NCBI RefSeq assembly: GCF_001613165.1
Contig: NZ_BDBV01000029.1
Coordinates: 1-64,000, forward strand
DNA length: 64,000 bases
Direction of reading: 5' to 3'
Source of the DNA: Nocardia mexicana NBRC 108244
GTDB taxonomy: Bacteria > Actinomycetota > Actinomycetes > Mycobacteriales > Mycobacteriaceae
Below, one piece after another: positions 19,268-27,781 of this stretch. A program made the position numbers and the translations under genes. The notes below the pieces were generated by a model, which was given only the letters and a program-made list of their open reading frames with translations, ran no database searches and was not told the origin of the DNA. The first letter of the stretch is position 1, and every line of letters begins with the position of its first letter.

Positions 19268-19645
19268 ATGCCGGTACCCATTCTGAAACAGGGCACCTAC
19301 CTCATCGCGTCCGTGCAATCGGCACTGACCGATGCCGATACCGAGCGGCTGCAGGACGACTTGATGAAGTACGTCAGCAAGTACCGCGCGCAGGGCATCA
19401 TCGTCGATGTCACCGCGATCGACGTGATGGACTCCTTCGCCGCGCGCTCACTGCGCACGATCGTGCACATGACCAAGCTGCGCGGCGCGCAGACGGTCAT
19501 CGTCGGCCTGCAACCCGAGGTGGCCTTCGCCATGGTGCAATTGGGCCTCACCTTCGAAGACATGCACACCGCTCTGGACCTCGAGGAAGGTTTGGCCTGG
19601 CTCAACAGAAAGTTCTCCGCCCGCCACCAGCGAGATGGTTCGTGA
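19268..19645 (+). CDS. rsbS: RsbS stressosome scaffold, single STAS domain
   Basis: A 125-residue stand-alone STAS protein that starts with PILKQGTYLIASV, the typical RsbS N-terminus. The phosphorylatable Ser is in IDVMDSFAARSL near residue 59. RsbS sequesters RsbT until RsbT phosphorylates it. It begins 14 bases after rsbR, and its stop overlaps the rsbT start by four bases (GTGA), so scaffold and kinase are made together. Confidence 0.95.
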   Translation: MPVPILKQGTYLIASVQSALTDADTERLQDDLMKYVSKYRAQGIIVDVTAIDVMDSFAARSLRTIVHMTKLRGAQTVIVGLQPEVAFAMVQLGLTFEDMHTALDLEEGLAWLNRKFSARHQRDGS

Positions 19646-20061
19646 CCGTGACCTCCGACAACGTGGTGATCGCGGTCAAGATGTCCAACGACATCGTGAC
19701 CGCTCGTCAGGCCGGTCGAGAGCTGGCGGCCAAGCTCGGCTTCACGCTGACCGACATCACCATGATCTCCACGGCCATCTCCGAGGTGGCCCGCAACATC
19801 ACCAGTTATGCCGGCACCGGCGAGATTCGCGTGACCGTGGAGGATCGCGAGGGTCGGCGCGCCCTCGTCGTGCAGGCGCAGGACCAGGGACCGGGCATTC
19901 CGGACATCATGCGGGCCCTGGAGGACGGATTTTCGACCGGGCGCGGCCTCGGTCTCGGCCTGCCGGGGGCGCGGCGGCTGATGGACCGGCTGCTCGTGGA
20001 GTCCACACCCGGGCAGGGCACGCTGGTGGAGATGTGGAAGTGGGCGCCCGCCGGTGCATGA
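19642..20061 (+). CDS. rsbT: RsbT serine kinase / RsbU activator
   Basis: A 139-residue GHKL-type kinase. The N-box is ISTAISEVARNITSYAG, the G1 box AQDQGPGI and the G2 region FSTGRGLGLGLPGARRLMD. RsbT phosphorylates RsbS and RsbR, leaves the stressosome and then activates the RsbU phosphatase. The gene overlaps rsbS by four bases and the following phosphatase gene by eight. Confidence 0.95.
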   Translation: MTVTSDNVVIAVKMSNDIVTARQAGRELAAKLGFTLTDITMISTAISEVARNITSYAGTGEIRVTVEDREGRRALVVQAQDQGPGIPDIMRALEDGFSTGRGLGLGLPGARRLMDRLLVESTPGQGTLVEMWKWAPAGA

Positions 20062-20686
20062 GGACGGATTTATCGGCGCGGTCGAATGGGCCGTCGCGGG
20101 CCGCGCGCTGCCCGGTCAGAAGATTTCCGGTGATCGTTCCGTAGTACTCGACGCCGGCGGTGGCGCGGTGCTGTTCGCGGTGCTCGACGGACTCGGGCAC
20201 GGGTCGGCCGCCGGGGAGGCCGCCGATCGGGCCACGCAGGTGCTGTCGGAGAATCGCGCCGAACCCCTCGACGTGCTGATGGTGATGTGTCATCGCGCCA
20301 TGTCCGACACCCGCGGTGCGGCGGTGTCGCTGGCGCTGTTCAGCTCCGAGGACCAGTTGCACTGGCTCGGCGTCGGCAATGTGGAGTCCCGGGTGGTGAC
20401 GGCCGGGCCCGGCCGGCCCGTCGTGCGGTCGACCGCGCTGCTCACCGGCGGCATCATCGGCTACCTGCTGCCGCAGAACCTGCAGACACAGACCGTATCG
20501 GTCCGGCCGGGCGACCTGCTGCTGATGTCCACCGACGGCATCGTCGACGAATTCGTGGAGAGCATCGACCTGGCCAAATCGACCGCCGACATCACCGCCG
20601 ACATCCTCGGCCGCCATGCCAAGGACACCGACGACGCGCTGGTGCTGGCGGCCCGGCACCGCGGCCACACGGATCCGATGCCGTGA
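20054..20686 (+). CDS. rsbX: RsbX-like PP2C-family phosphatase
   Basis: A 210-residue SpoIIE/PP2C-fold phosphatase. Metal-binding aspartates are seen in FAVLDGLGHG and LLMSTDGIVDE. In Bacillus, RsbX dephosphorylates RsbR and RsbS and resets the stressosome. GTG 20054 overlaps the end of rsbT by eight bases, a strong sign of coupled expression. The role is assigned from size, domain and place in the operon. Confidence 0.85.
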   Translation: MHEDGFIGAVEWAVAGRALPGQKISGDRSVVLDAGGGAVLFAVLDGLGHGSAAGEAADRATQVLSENRAEPLDVLMVMCHRAMSDTRGAAVSLALFSSEDQLHWLGVGNVESRVVTAGPGRPVVRSTALLTGGIIGYLLPQNLQTQTVSVRPGDLLLMSTDGIVDEFVESIDLAKSTADITADILGRHAKDTDDALVLAARHRGHTDPMP

Positions 20687-20705
20687 ACGAACGCAGGTCC
20701 CCTCC

Positions 20706-23036
20706 ATGAGCGCCGTGTTGGCGGCGTTCCGGGATGCCTACTCCAATGCGCTACGGCTGCACCTGGATTCGCCGACGCAGAACACCCTCGCCGAGGGATA
20801 CGAGCTCGGCCGCCGCGCGCTCGTGGAGGGCGTGAGCATCCTCGATCTCACCGAGCACCACTTCCGGCTACTCGGCCGCGAGGGCCTGCTGGCGAAGGGC
20901 GGCGCCCGGGGCGGAGCGGCCGACGGCAGCACCCGGTCCGAGGCCGCGCTGGAGTTCCTGCTGCAGACCCTCGCCGCGCTGGACGTGGCGACCCGCGGCT
21001 TTCTCGACAGCACCCGCAGCTACGAGATCCAGCGGCTGCGCGCGGAGGACCTGGAGGGCCGCGACGCCTTCCGCACCGCGCTGGTCGAATCGCTGCAGGA
21101 CGGCTTCTTCATCGCGGACGCGCACGGCACGCTGACCGAGGTCAACTCCGCCTTCGGCGCCCTGACCGGCTACGGACCCGACGGGGCGCCCTACGCGCTG
21201 CCGCATCCGTGGGTGTCGGACGACGGCGCGAAATACCCGGACCTCGGCACCGAGGCCGCGCGCTTCGTAATGCCGGTGCGTCACCGCGACGGACGGCGGC
21301 TGTGGCTGGCGGTGAGCACGTCGTCGCTGGTGAAACCCGAAGACGACGAGCGGATCTTCGTCGGCACGATTCGCGACGTCACCGCCGAGCACGACGCGCA
21401 GGCACGGGATCAGGCGGTGTCACGGCTGGCGACCGCGGTCGCCGCGGCCACCAGCGTGGTCGAGGTGCTGGCGGTCGGGCTCGAGGAGCTGCGCCGCGCG
21501 ATCGGCGCCGAGACGGCCGTGGTGTCGGTATGGCCGAATCGCCAGACGGGGCCGGAACTCTATGTGTCCGGGCCGGTTTCGGGCACCGCCACGGCGGCGT
21601 CGGAGCCCGGCGAACGCATCCACGCCTCCGAGTCGTCCACCGACCCGGAGGAGGTCGCCGCCGCGGTCTCCCGTCAGGTGCTCGACGCCCGCGCCCGCGC
21701 GCTGCTCGATCGCGCCCGCACGCGACCCGGCCGGACCATGTTCGCGATCCCGGAGGGCGCCTCGACCTCGGAGGGCATCGTGGCGCCGCTGGGCGAGACC
21801 GGCGATGCCGCGCTGTGGCTGCGCTTCGCCGCGCCGCGCGCCATCAGCCCCGGGGACTGGGCGTTGTTCTCGCTGCTCGTCGGGCATCTCAGCCTGGCCG
21901 TGCAGCGGGCCCGCAACTTCGACCAGGCCCGCTCCACCTCGCTCACGCTGCAGCGGGCCATGCTCGGCCCGATCGAACTGCCGCCGCGGTTCTCGGTGCA
22001 CTACGAACCCGCGCTGCCGCCGCTCGAGATCGGCGGCGACTGGTACGACGTGGTGCAGCTGCGCGACGGCACCATCGGCGTCGTGGTCGGCGACTGCGTC
22101 GGGCGAGGTCTCTCGGCGGCGGTGGTGATGGGCCAATTGCGTTCGGCGGCAAGGGCTCTGCTGCTGCGCGGTGCGGGCCCCGCACAGCTGCTCGCCGAGC
22201 TCGACACGGTCGCCGCCCGCATCCCCGGAGCCATGTGCACCACCGTATGCGCGGCGATCCTCGATCCCGTGCGCGGCCTGATCCGCTACTCCAGCGCCGG
22301 ACACATGCCCCCCGTTCTCGCCGATCCCGACGAGAAGGGACGGCTGCTCGAGGGCGGCCGCGCGGTACCCCTGGCCACCTTCGACCCGCCGCAGCGCCCG
22401 GAGGCGACCACCGCCCTCGCGCCGGGGTCGACGCTGGTGCTGTTCACCGACGGACTCGTGGAGCAGCGCGGCATCGATATCGATATGCGCTTCGACGACC
22501 TCGCCGACGAATTGTCCGGCGCCGCAGCACATCAGCCGCGCGAGGTGGCCGACGCGGTGCTGTCACGGCTGCGCCCGGCGGCCGGGTACGACGACGACGT
22601 GGCCATGGTGGTCTACCGGCAGCCGCCGCTCCCGCTGCACGTGGACGTGCCCGCCGAGCCGGGCCGCCTGGCGGCGGTGCGGCGCGAGCTCTCCGCCTGG
22701 CTGGCCGCGGCCGCGGTCCCGGCCGAACTGTCGGCCGATCTGGTCGCCGCCGCCAACGAGGCGTGCAGCAACAGCATCGAGCACGCCTATCTGGACACTC
22801 CCCCGGGTCATATGGTGCTCACCGCCGATTGTTCGGTGGACCGGGTCACGATCGAGGTCGCCGACACCGGCGTGTGGCGGCCGCTGCCCGAGGATCCCGG
22901 CCCGCGCGGCCGCGGCATCGCCATGATGCGCGCGCTCACCGACGAACTGATCATCGATCATCAGGGCGTGGGGACGCGGGTGCAGATGATCGTGACGCTG
23001 CCCGCGGTCGCGTTCTCCGCGGCCGCCCGGGTGTGA
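20706..23036 (+). CDS. rsbU: RsbU-like fusion: RsbU_N, PAS, GAF, SpoIIE phosphatase and HATPase
   Basis: A 776-residue multidomain protein. Residues about 1-80 look like the RsbT-binding N-terminal domain of RsbU (YELGRRALVEGVSILDLTEHH). A PAS domain follows (about 115-225, DGFFIADAHGTLTEVNSAFG), then a GAF domain (about 240-400). A PP2C/SpoIIE phosphatase comes next, with GGDWYDVVQL, VVGDCVGRGLSAA and LFTDGLVE (about 400-620). The C-terminal GHKL kinase domain (about 640-770) has AANEACSNSIEHAY, VADTGVW and RGRGIAMM. It thus joins the RsbU phosphatase and an RsbW-like anti-sigma kinase in one chain. It ends the stressosome operon. Confidence 0.9.
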   Translation: MSAVLAAFRDAYSNALRLHLDSPTQNTLAEGYELGRRALVEGVSILDLTEHHFRLLGREGLLAKGGARGGAADGSTRSEAALEFLLQTLAALDVATRGFLDSTRSYEIQRLRAEDLEGRDAFRTALVESLQDGFFIADAHGTLTEVNSAFGALTGYGPDGAPYALPHPWVSDDGAKYPDLGTEAARFVMPVRHRDGRRLWLAVSTSSLVKPEDDERIFVGTIRDVTAEHDAQARDQAVSRLATAVAAATSVVEVLAVGLEELRRAIGAETAVVSVWPNRQTGPELYVSGPVSGTATAASEPGERIHASESSTDPEEVAAAVSRQVLDARARALLDRARTRPGRTMFAIPEGASTSEGIVAPLGETGDAALWLRFAAPRAISPGDWALFSLLVGHLSLAVQRARNFDQARSTSLTLQRAMLGPIELPPRFSVHYEPALPPLEIGGDWYDVVQLRDGTIGVVVGDCVGRGLSAAVVMGQLRSAARALLLRGAGPAQLLAELDTVAARIPGAMCTTVCAAILDPVRGLIRYSSAGHMPPVLADPDEKGRLLEGGRAVPLATFDPPQRPEATTALAPGSTLVLFTDGLVEQRGIDIDMRFDDLADELSGAAAHQPREVADAVLSRLRPAAGYDDDVAMVVYRQPPLPLHVDVPAEPGRLAAVRRELSAWLAAAAVPAELSADLVAAANEACSNSIEHAYLDTPPGHMVLTADCSVDRVTIEVADTGVWRPLPEDPGPRGRGIAMMRALTDELIIDHQGVGTRVQMIVTLPAVAFSAAARV

Positions 23037-23226
23037 CGACACACACCCGGCGGCCCGCCGGTCGGTCACAGACGAGACACTCCGGCGCATTCCCGCCAGC
23101 GATTCGGCCACAATCCGCGGAACACCCGGAATACCTGGGGTTTTCGCCGCGAGGAAAGCTACGAAACGCCAACCAATCGGCCGACGATGCAGCGCGGACG
23201 GCGGGTTCATGGCAGATTGTCTTGAT

Positions 23227-23604
23227 GTGACCAACACTTCCGGAGACGCGAATCCCCTCGCCGACGCGATGACCACCTCGGTCTCGGTGCACGACGAAGC
23301 GACCGTCCTGACGGTGGCCGGTGAGGTCGACCTGGCGACCGCCCCCGCGCTGGAGAACGCGATCGAGGCGACACTGGGCGGCAAGCCCGCGGCCTTGATC
23401 ATCGATCTGGCGCAGGTGACCTTCCTCGCCTCCGCCGGGATGGCCGCTCTCGTCGGCGCGCACCAGCGGGCCGGGCAGTCCACCCGCATAGCGGTGGTCG
23501 CCGACGGTCCGGCCACCAGCCGCCAGCTCAGGATGACCAACCTGGACCAGGTCTTCACCCTGCACTCCAGCCTGGATCAAGCACTGGCGGACCTGCGCGA
23601 GTGA
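23227..23604 (+). CDS. Anti-anti-sigma factor, STAS domain (RsbV/SpoIIAA-like)
   Basis: A 125-residue STAS protein. VLTVAGEVDLATAPALENAI is the first conserved segment and LIIDLAQVTFLASAGMAALV holds the phospho-acceptor Ser (FLASAGM). It is the natural substrate of the fused phosphatase/kinase encoded just upstream and would release a partner sigma factor when unphosphorylated. GTG 23227 is the likely start; ATG 23209 and ATG 23269 are also in frame and no ribosome site decides. A 170-base gap suggests its own promoter. No sigma factor gene is in the window. Confidence 0.85.
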   Translation: MTNTSGDANPLADAMTTSVSVHDEATVLTVAGEVDLATAPALENAIEATLGGKPAALIIDLAQVTFLASAGMAALVGAHQRAGQSTRIAVVADGPATSRQLRMTNLDQVFTLHSSLDQALADLRE

Positions 23605-23607
23605 TTC

Positions 23608-23678
23608 CGGCCGAAAGCGCGCCGGAGATAATGGAGAGGCGCGCCCGGCACCCCTTGTTCCCGGCGCGCTTTCGGCCG
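23608..23678. terminator. Bidirectional terminator-like inverted repeat, 18-bp perfect arms
   Basis: CGGCCGAAAGCGCGCCGG at 23608-23625 is matched perfectly by its reverse complement at 23661-23678. The pair spans the gap between the convergent STAS gene and the F420-type oxidoreductase gene. A hairpin forms on either transcript. No U-tract follows, as is usual in high-GC actinobacteria. The left arm also belongs to the CCGGCC-AAA element family seen near 2777 and 4982. Confidence 0.75.
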
Positions 23679-23682
23679 CGGC

Positions 23683-24720
23683 TCAGACCAGCTCGCGCAG
23701 TTGCTCGATCAGCTTCACCCGCTCGCCGGGCGTGCCCGCCAGCGGCACCACGTTCAGCACGGTGACCCCGGCCTCGCGGAACGCCGCGATCCGCTCCTTC
23801 ACGAAGCCCGCGGAACCGATCAGCGAAATGTCACGAACGAGGTCGTCGGGCACGACCTTGGTGGCCGCCTCCTTCTCACCGGCCAGATACAGCTCCTGGA
23901 TCCGGTCGGCCTCGGCGCCGTAGCCGTACTTGGTGGCCAGCGTGTGGTAGAAGTTCTTGCCCTTGGCGCCCATTCCGCCGATGTAGAGCGCCAGATGCGG
24001 CTTGACGAACTCGCGCAGCCCGTCCACGTTATCGCCGATGGCCAGCGCCGGACCGGCGTAGACCTCCAGATCACCCAGTGCCGCATCGCGTTTGGCCTTT
24101 CCGGCCGCCAGCGCGTCGCCCCAGATGTCCTCGGCCTTCTCCGGCAGGAAGAAGATCGGCTGCCAGCCCTCGGCGATCTCCGCGGCCAGTTCGACGTTCT
24201 TGGGGCCGAGGGCGGCCAGCAGCACCGGAATGCGTTCGCGGACAGGGTGGTTGATCAGCTTGAGCGGTTTACCCAGCCCGGTGCCGCGCTCGGCCGGGAG
24301 CGGGATGGTGTAGTACTTGCCGTCGTACTGCAGGCGTTCGCGCCGCCACACCTTGCGGCAGATCTCGATCACCTCGCGGGTGCGTCCGATCGGGGCGTCG
24401 TAGGGCACGCCGTGGAAGCCCTCGATCACCTGCGGGCCCGAGGCGCCCAGGCCCAGGATGTAGCGGCCGTCGGAGACGTAGTCCAGGCCCGCGGCGGTCA
24501 TGGCGGTCAGCGTGGGGGTGCGGGTGTAGAGCTGCAGGATGCCCGAGGCCAGCTGCACACGATCGGTCTTGGCGGCCAGGTAGCCCAGCCCGCTCACCGC
24601 GTCGTAGGAGTACGCCTCGGGCACGAAGGCGATGTCCAGGCCCGCCCGTTCCAGATCGGCGACCTCCGCCGCCACCTCTTTGAACCCGCCCGCATAGTTG
24701 ATGCCCAGTCCGATACGCAT
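23683..24720 (-). CDS. LLM-class F420-dependent oxidoreductase (Rv3520c-like)
   Basis: A 345-residue luciferase-like monooxygenase-fold protein. The N-terminus MRIGLGINYAGGFKE, FVPEAYSYDAVSGLGYLAAKT, the barrel motif YILGLGASGPQVIEG and the insertion segment PVLLAALGPKN resemble the mycobacterial Rv3520c family of putative coenzyme F420 enzymes. It should transfer hydride between F420H2 and an organic substrate. ATG 24720 has AAAGGAG about ten bases upstream. It is divergent from the FchA-like gene at 24975. The substrate is not known; the fold also includes methylene-tetrahydromethanopterin reductase. Confidence 0.85.
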   Translation of the reverse strand: MRIGLGINYAGGFKEVAAEVADLERAGLDIAFVPEAYSYDAVSGLGYLAAKTDRVQLASGILQLYTRTPTLTAMTAAGLDYVSDGRYILGLGASGPQVIEGFHGVPYDAPIGRTREVIEICRKVWRRERLQYDGKYYTIPLPAERGTGLGKPLKLINHPVRERIPVLLAALGPKNVELAAEIAEGWQPIFFLPEKAEDIWGDALAAGKAKRDAALGDLEVYAGPALAIGDNVDGLREFVKPHLALYIGGMGAKGKNFYHTLATKYGYGAEADRIQELYLAGEKEAATKVVPDDLVRDISLIGSAGFVKERIAAFREAGVTVLNVVPLAGTPGERVKLIEQLRELV

Positions 24721-24974
24721 CAGATATGCAACTCCTTTCATATGCAACTCGTTTAGTACTACCTCGAGCCGGTCTGTCACCGCAACGGTTCCGGCACTGC
24801 CTCGACCCGAAGCATGGCATCCCGCCCGCGAACCGGTCCTGTTCGGTCCGGCTTCGCGCCGCGCGAGCACGATCGGCACGCGATCCGGCCGTACCTGTCG
24901 ACGACCGCGCGGCAGCGGCCGGTACGGTTGTCGGCGAACCGTACGCCCAGCATCCAAACGGGAGGCCCCGCAGC

Positions 24975-25631
24975 ATGTCTCAGGACACCGCGCCGTCACA
25001 GGACACCACCACCTTCGGGGAGTCGACGATCGGGCGGTACCTGGACGATCTGGCGGCCAAGATCCCGGCGCCCGGCGGCGGTGCGGTGGCCGCGCTGCAC
25101 GCCGCGCAGGGGGCCGCGCTGGTGGCCATGGTCGCCCGCTACACCACACGGGCCAAGGATGCCGACAACCGGCCGGTGGTCGACCGCATCATCGCGGCCG
25201 CCGACGCCGCCCGCGAGCGCGCGCTGGCGCTGGCCGACGCGGACGCCGCCGCCTTCACCGCCGTCGGCGCCGCCTACAAGCTGCCCAAGTCGACCGACGC
25301 CGAGACCGCCGCCCGCGCCGACGCCGTCACCGCCGCCCTGCTGCAGGCCGCCCGCGTCCCGGCCGCCGTCGTGGCCGAGGCCGACGAGATCCTCTCCCTG
25401 GCAACCGATCTGCTCCCGATCGGCAACCCGAACGTGGTGACCGATATCGGCGCCGCGGCCGATGCCGCCCGCGCCGCCGCGACCAGTTCCCAGCTCAACA
25501 TCGCCATCAACGTGGCCTCGCTGAGCGAGGGCCACGGCGCGGAGTTCGCCCCGGTGCTGCGCACGATCGATGAGATCGTCGCCCGCGCCGACGCCCTGCA
25601 CACCGACGTGGTGGCCGCCATCACCGGCTGA
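24975..25631 (+). CDS. Cyclodeaminase/cyclohydrolase family protein (FchA-like)
   Basis: A 218-residue helical protein of the FTCD_C family, which contains formiminotetrahydrofolate cyclodeaminases and the methenyltetrahydrofolate cyclohydrolase FchA. Matching segments are IPAPGGGAVAALHAAQGAALVAMVARYT near residue 30, DADAAAFTAVGAAYKLPK, and IGNPNVVTDIGAAADAARAA. Size fits a stand-alone FchA. GGGAGG precedes the ATG by about ten bases. It lies 2.1 kb from a FolD whose cyclohydrolase lysine is missing, which suggests it supplies that step (methenyl-THF to formyl-THF). Activity is inferred. Confidence 0.75.
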   Translation: MSQDTAPSQDTTTFGESTIGRYLDDLAAKIPAPGGGAVAALHAAQGAALVAMVARYTTRAKDADNRPVVDRIIAAADAARERALALADADAAAFTAVGAAYKLPKSTDAETAARADAVTAALLQAARVPAAVVAEADEILSLATDLLPIGNPNVVTDIGAAADAARAAATSSQLNIAINVASLSEGHGAEFAPVLRTIDEIVARADALHTDVVAAITG

Positions 25632-25661
25632 GCCCCAGCTGCGGGATCGCGGTCGCCGCGC

Positions 25662-26897
25662 TCAGGGCTTGTCGTAGCGCTCGAGCCAATCGAGGGTGAC
25701 CTCCCGGCCCACCTCGGCACCCGTGTTGAGGACCTCGGCGTCGAATCCGTGGTCCAGATAGGGCAGTTCGACGTAGCGGTTCCGGATACCGGCGGCGGTC
25801 AGACGGTCCGCGAATTCCGCTGTGTGCGAGGCGAACACGAGGTGATCCCCGCGCCCCTGGAACAGCAGCGTCGGCGGGGCCGCCGGGGTGATCTGGGGCG
25901 CGGAGTCGGTCGCGGCGTAGCGGTCCGGATACTCCGAGACGGGGCCGCCGATGTATTCGCGGGCGACGTGCTCGCCTTCCGCACTGTCGCGTTCCGACGC
26001 CGCCAGATCCACCGCGGGGTACACGGCCACGACCGCGCGGACCTTCGGGATCTCCGCCGCGCTGCCGCAGCTGGGCTGCAGGCGGCCCGCATTCGCCTTG
26101 TACGCCACGTTGATCGCGAGGTTGCCCCCTGCCGACCCGCCGAAGGTGGCCACGCGGTTCATATCCCACCCGTACCGACCCGCGTTGGCCGCGGCCCAGG
26201 TCATCGCGCAGCCGACGTCCGCGTCCTCGGTGTTCCAGCGCAGGTTACCGGACTCGGACAGCCGGAAGTCGACGTCGAGCACGGCATAGCCGCGGCCTGC
26301 CAGCCAGTGGTTGTACGGGGAGGGTCCCTTGCTGCCCGCGATGAACCCGCCGCCGTGGATGTTCACCACCAGCGGGATCGGCGCGGCACTCGGCGGGGGC
26401 AGGTACAGATCGGCCTGCATGCGCTCGCCGTCGAGGGTCGCGTAGGTGACGGTCTCGTTCGGCACCTTCCCGGCGGACACCAGCGGCAGCGGCGCGAACA
26501 GCGTCCACTTGCCGGTGGCCGCGTGCGCCGACAGCGCCAGCCCGACGCTGGTCACCAGGCACAGCACCAGCCCCACCGCCGTCGCCGCGGCCACCGATCC
26601 GGACGGCCATGTGCGCCGCAGGCGGATCGCCGACAGCGCCGCGAGGACGGCGACCACCGCCACCACGATGTTCCAGGAACCGAAGGAGTCGCGGAACCAG
26701 CCGATCGAGAGCACGGCGGCCTGCAGCGGCCGCACCTGCAGCAGCGGCCCCGTCCACGAGACCGGCACCAGGGCGAGCACCTGGGCCAGGACCGTGTACA
26801 GGCCCAGCGGCGCCGCCACCGTCAGCAGCAGCATTCGGATCGGCGACCACCACCGCCGCCGCCTCGGCCGCGGCTCGGGCTCGGCACGCTCGGTCAC
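25662..26897 (-). CDS. Membrane-anchored alpha/beta hydrolase, esterase/lipase (HGGG type)
   Basis: A 411-residue protein. Three or four N-terminal membrane segments (about 20-145) are followed by a hydrolase domain of the hormone-sensitive-lipase type. It has the oxyanion motif NIHGGGF near residue 200, the nucleophile elbow GGSAGGN, an Asp in LLFQGRGDHLV and a His in LDHGFD. GTG 26897 is preferred since AGGAG lies nine bases upstream. It is convergent with the FchA-like gene. It probably acts on acyl esters at the membrane surface; the substrate is unknown. Confidence 0.82.
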   Translation of the reverse strand: MTERAEPEPRPRRRRWWSPIRMLLLTVAAPLGLYTVLAQVLALVPVSWTGPLLQVRPLQAAVLSIGWFRDSFGSWNIVVAVVAVLAALSAIRLRRTWPSGSVAAATAVGLVLCLVTSVGLALSAHAATGKWTLFAPLPLVSAGKVPNETVTYATLDGERMQADLYLPPPSAAPIPLVVNIHGGGFIAGSKGPSPYNHWLAGRGYAVLDVDFRLSESGNLRWNTEDADVGCAMTWAAANAGRYGWDMNRVATFGGSAGGNLAINVAYKANAGRLQPSCGSAAEIPKVRAVVAVYPAVDLAASERDSAEGEHVAREYIGGPVSEYPDRYAATDSAPQITPAAPPTLLFQGRGDHLVFASHTAEFADRLTAAGIRNRYVELPYLDHGFDAEVLNTGAEVGREVTLDWLERYDKP

Positions 26898-27150
26898 GGC
26901 ATTCGTCTCCTGCTGGCCCGGCAACACGATCACCGATGCTACGGAGGTGGCCCGCGGCGCGCGCACCGACGGTCCGGTATGTCCGGTTACGGCGCAATAC
27001 AACGGGTACGCCGTTAACAGACGGCACGCCGCGAGAGATGTTGCGACAGGCCGCGTTTTGATCACGAACCGGACACGTTCCGGGGCGCTACATGATCATG
27101 AAGTACTAAAATGAACATCTCGAAACCACACCACCTGAGGGGGTGGAGCC

Positions 27151-27663
27151 ATGTGGAACGTGATTCGACATCTGTTCCTGGCTATCGTGATCGCGACGCT
27201 CGCCGCGGTCACCTCCGGCACGGCGGCGGCGATCCCCGCCGGTGATGCCCGCTCCGAATTCCGCACCGCCGTCGGCGGCACTACCGCGGACGCGGATATG
27301 TCCAATTTCTCGTTCACCGTGACCCTGCCCAGCGGTGAGTCGCGGACCATGCCCGCCTCGATGGGCAAGTCCGGCTACGAGACGCCGACCGGCACCTTCA
27401 CGGTGATCGAGAAGGCCCGGAGCACCACCTTCGACTCGCGCACCATCGGGATACCGCTCAGCAGCCCGGAGGGCTACCTGCTCACCGGCGAGTACGCGGT
27501 GCGCCTGACGTGGGGCGGCGTCTTCGTCCACTCGGCGCCGTGGTCGGTGGATTCGCAGGGCTACGCCAATGTCAGCCACGGCTGCATCAATCTCTCTCCC
27601 GACGATGCCGCGTGGTACTTCGCCAACGTCAATGTCGGCGATCCGGTGACCATCCACTGGTGA
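27151..27663 (+). CDS. Short secreted L,D-transpeptidase (YkuD domain)
   Basis: A 170-residue protein with a signal peptide ending near SGTAAA-IP, followed only by a YkuD catalytic domain. The motif His-(x)-SHGCINLS is complete, with catalytic Cys in SHGC and the upstream His in FVHSAPWS. Mycobacterial LdtMt enzymes carry one or two immunoglobulin-like domains before the catalytic domain; these are absent here. It should form 3-3 crosslinks or attach groups to peptidoglycan. ATG 27151 follows a GGGGGTGGAG ribosome site. Confidence 0.88.
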   Translation: MWNVIRHLFLAIVIATLAAVTSGTAAAIPAGDARSEFRTAVGGTTADADMSNFSFTVTLPSGESRTMPASMGKSGYETPTGTFTVIEKARSTTFDSRTIGIPLSSPEGYLLTGEYAVRLTWGGVFVHSAPWSVDSQGYANVSHGCINLSPDDAAWYFANVNVGDPVTIHW

Positions 27664-27781
27664 ATTCCGTGGCCGCGGGTCAGGGCATCCGCGGCCACGC
27701 CTTCGCCGCGAGGGCCTCCGCGGCCCGGGCCATCCCGGCCACGTCCTGCCCTGCAGGACGGCGACGTAGACGACGGGGTGA

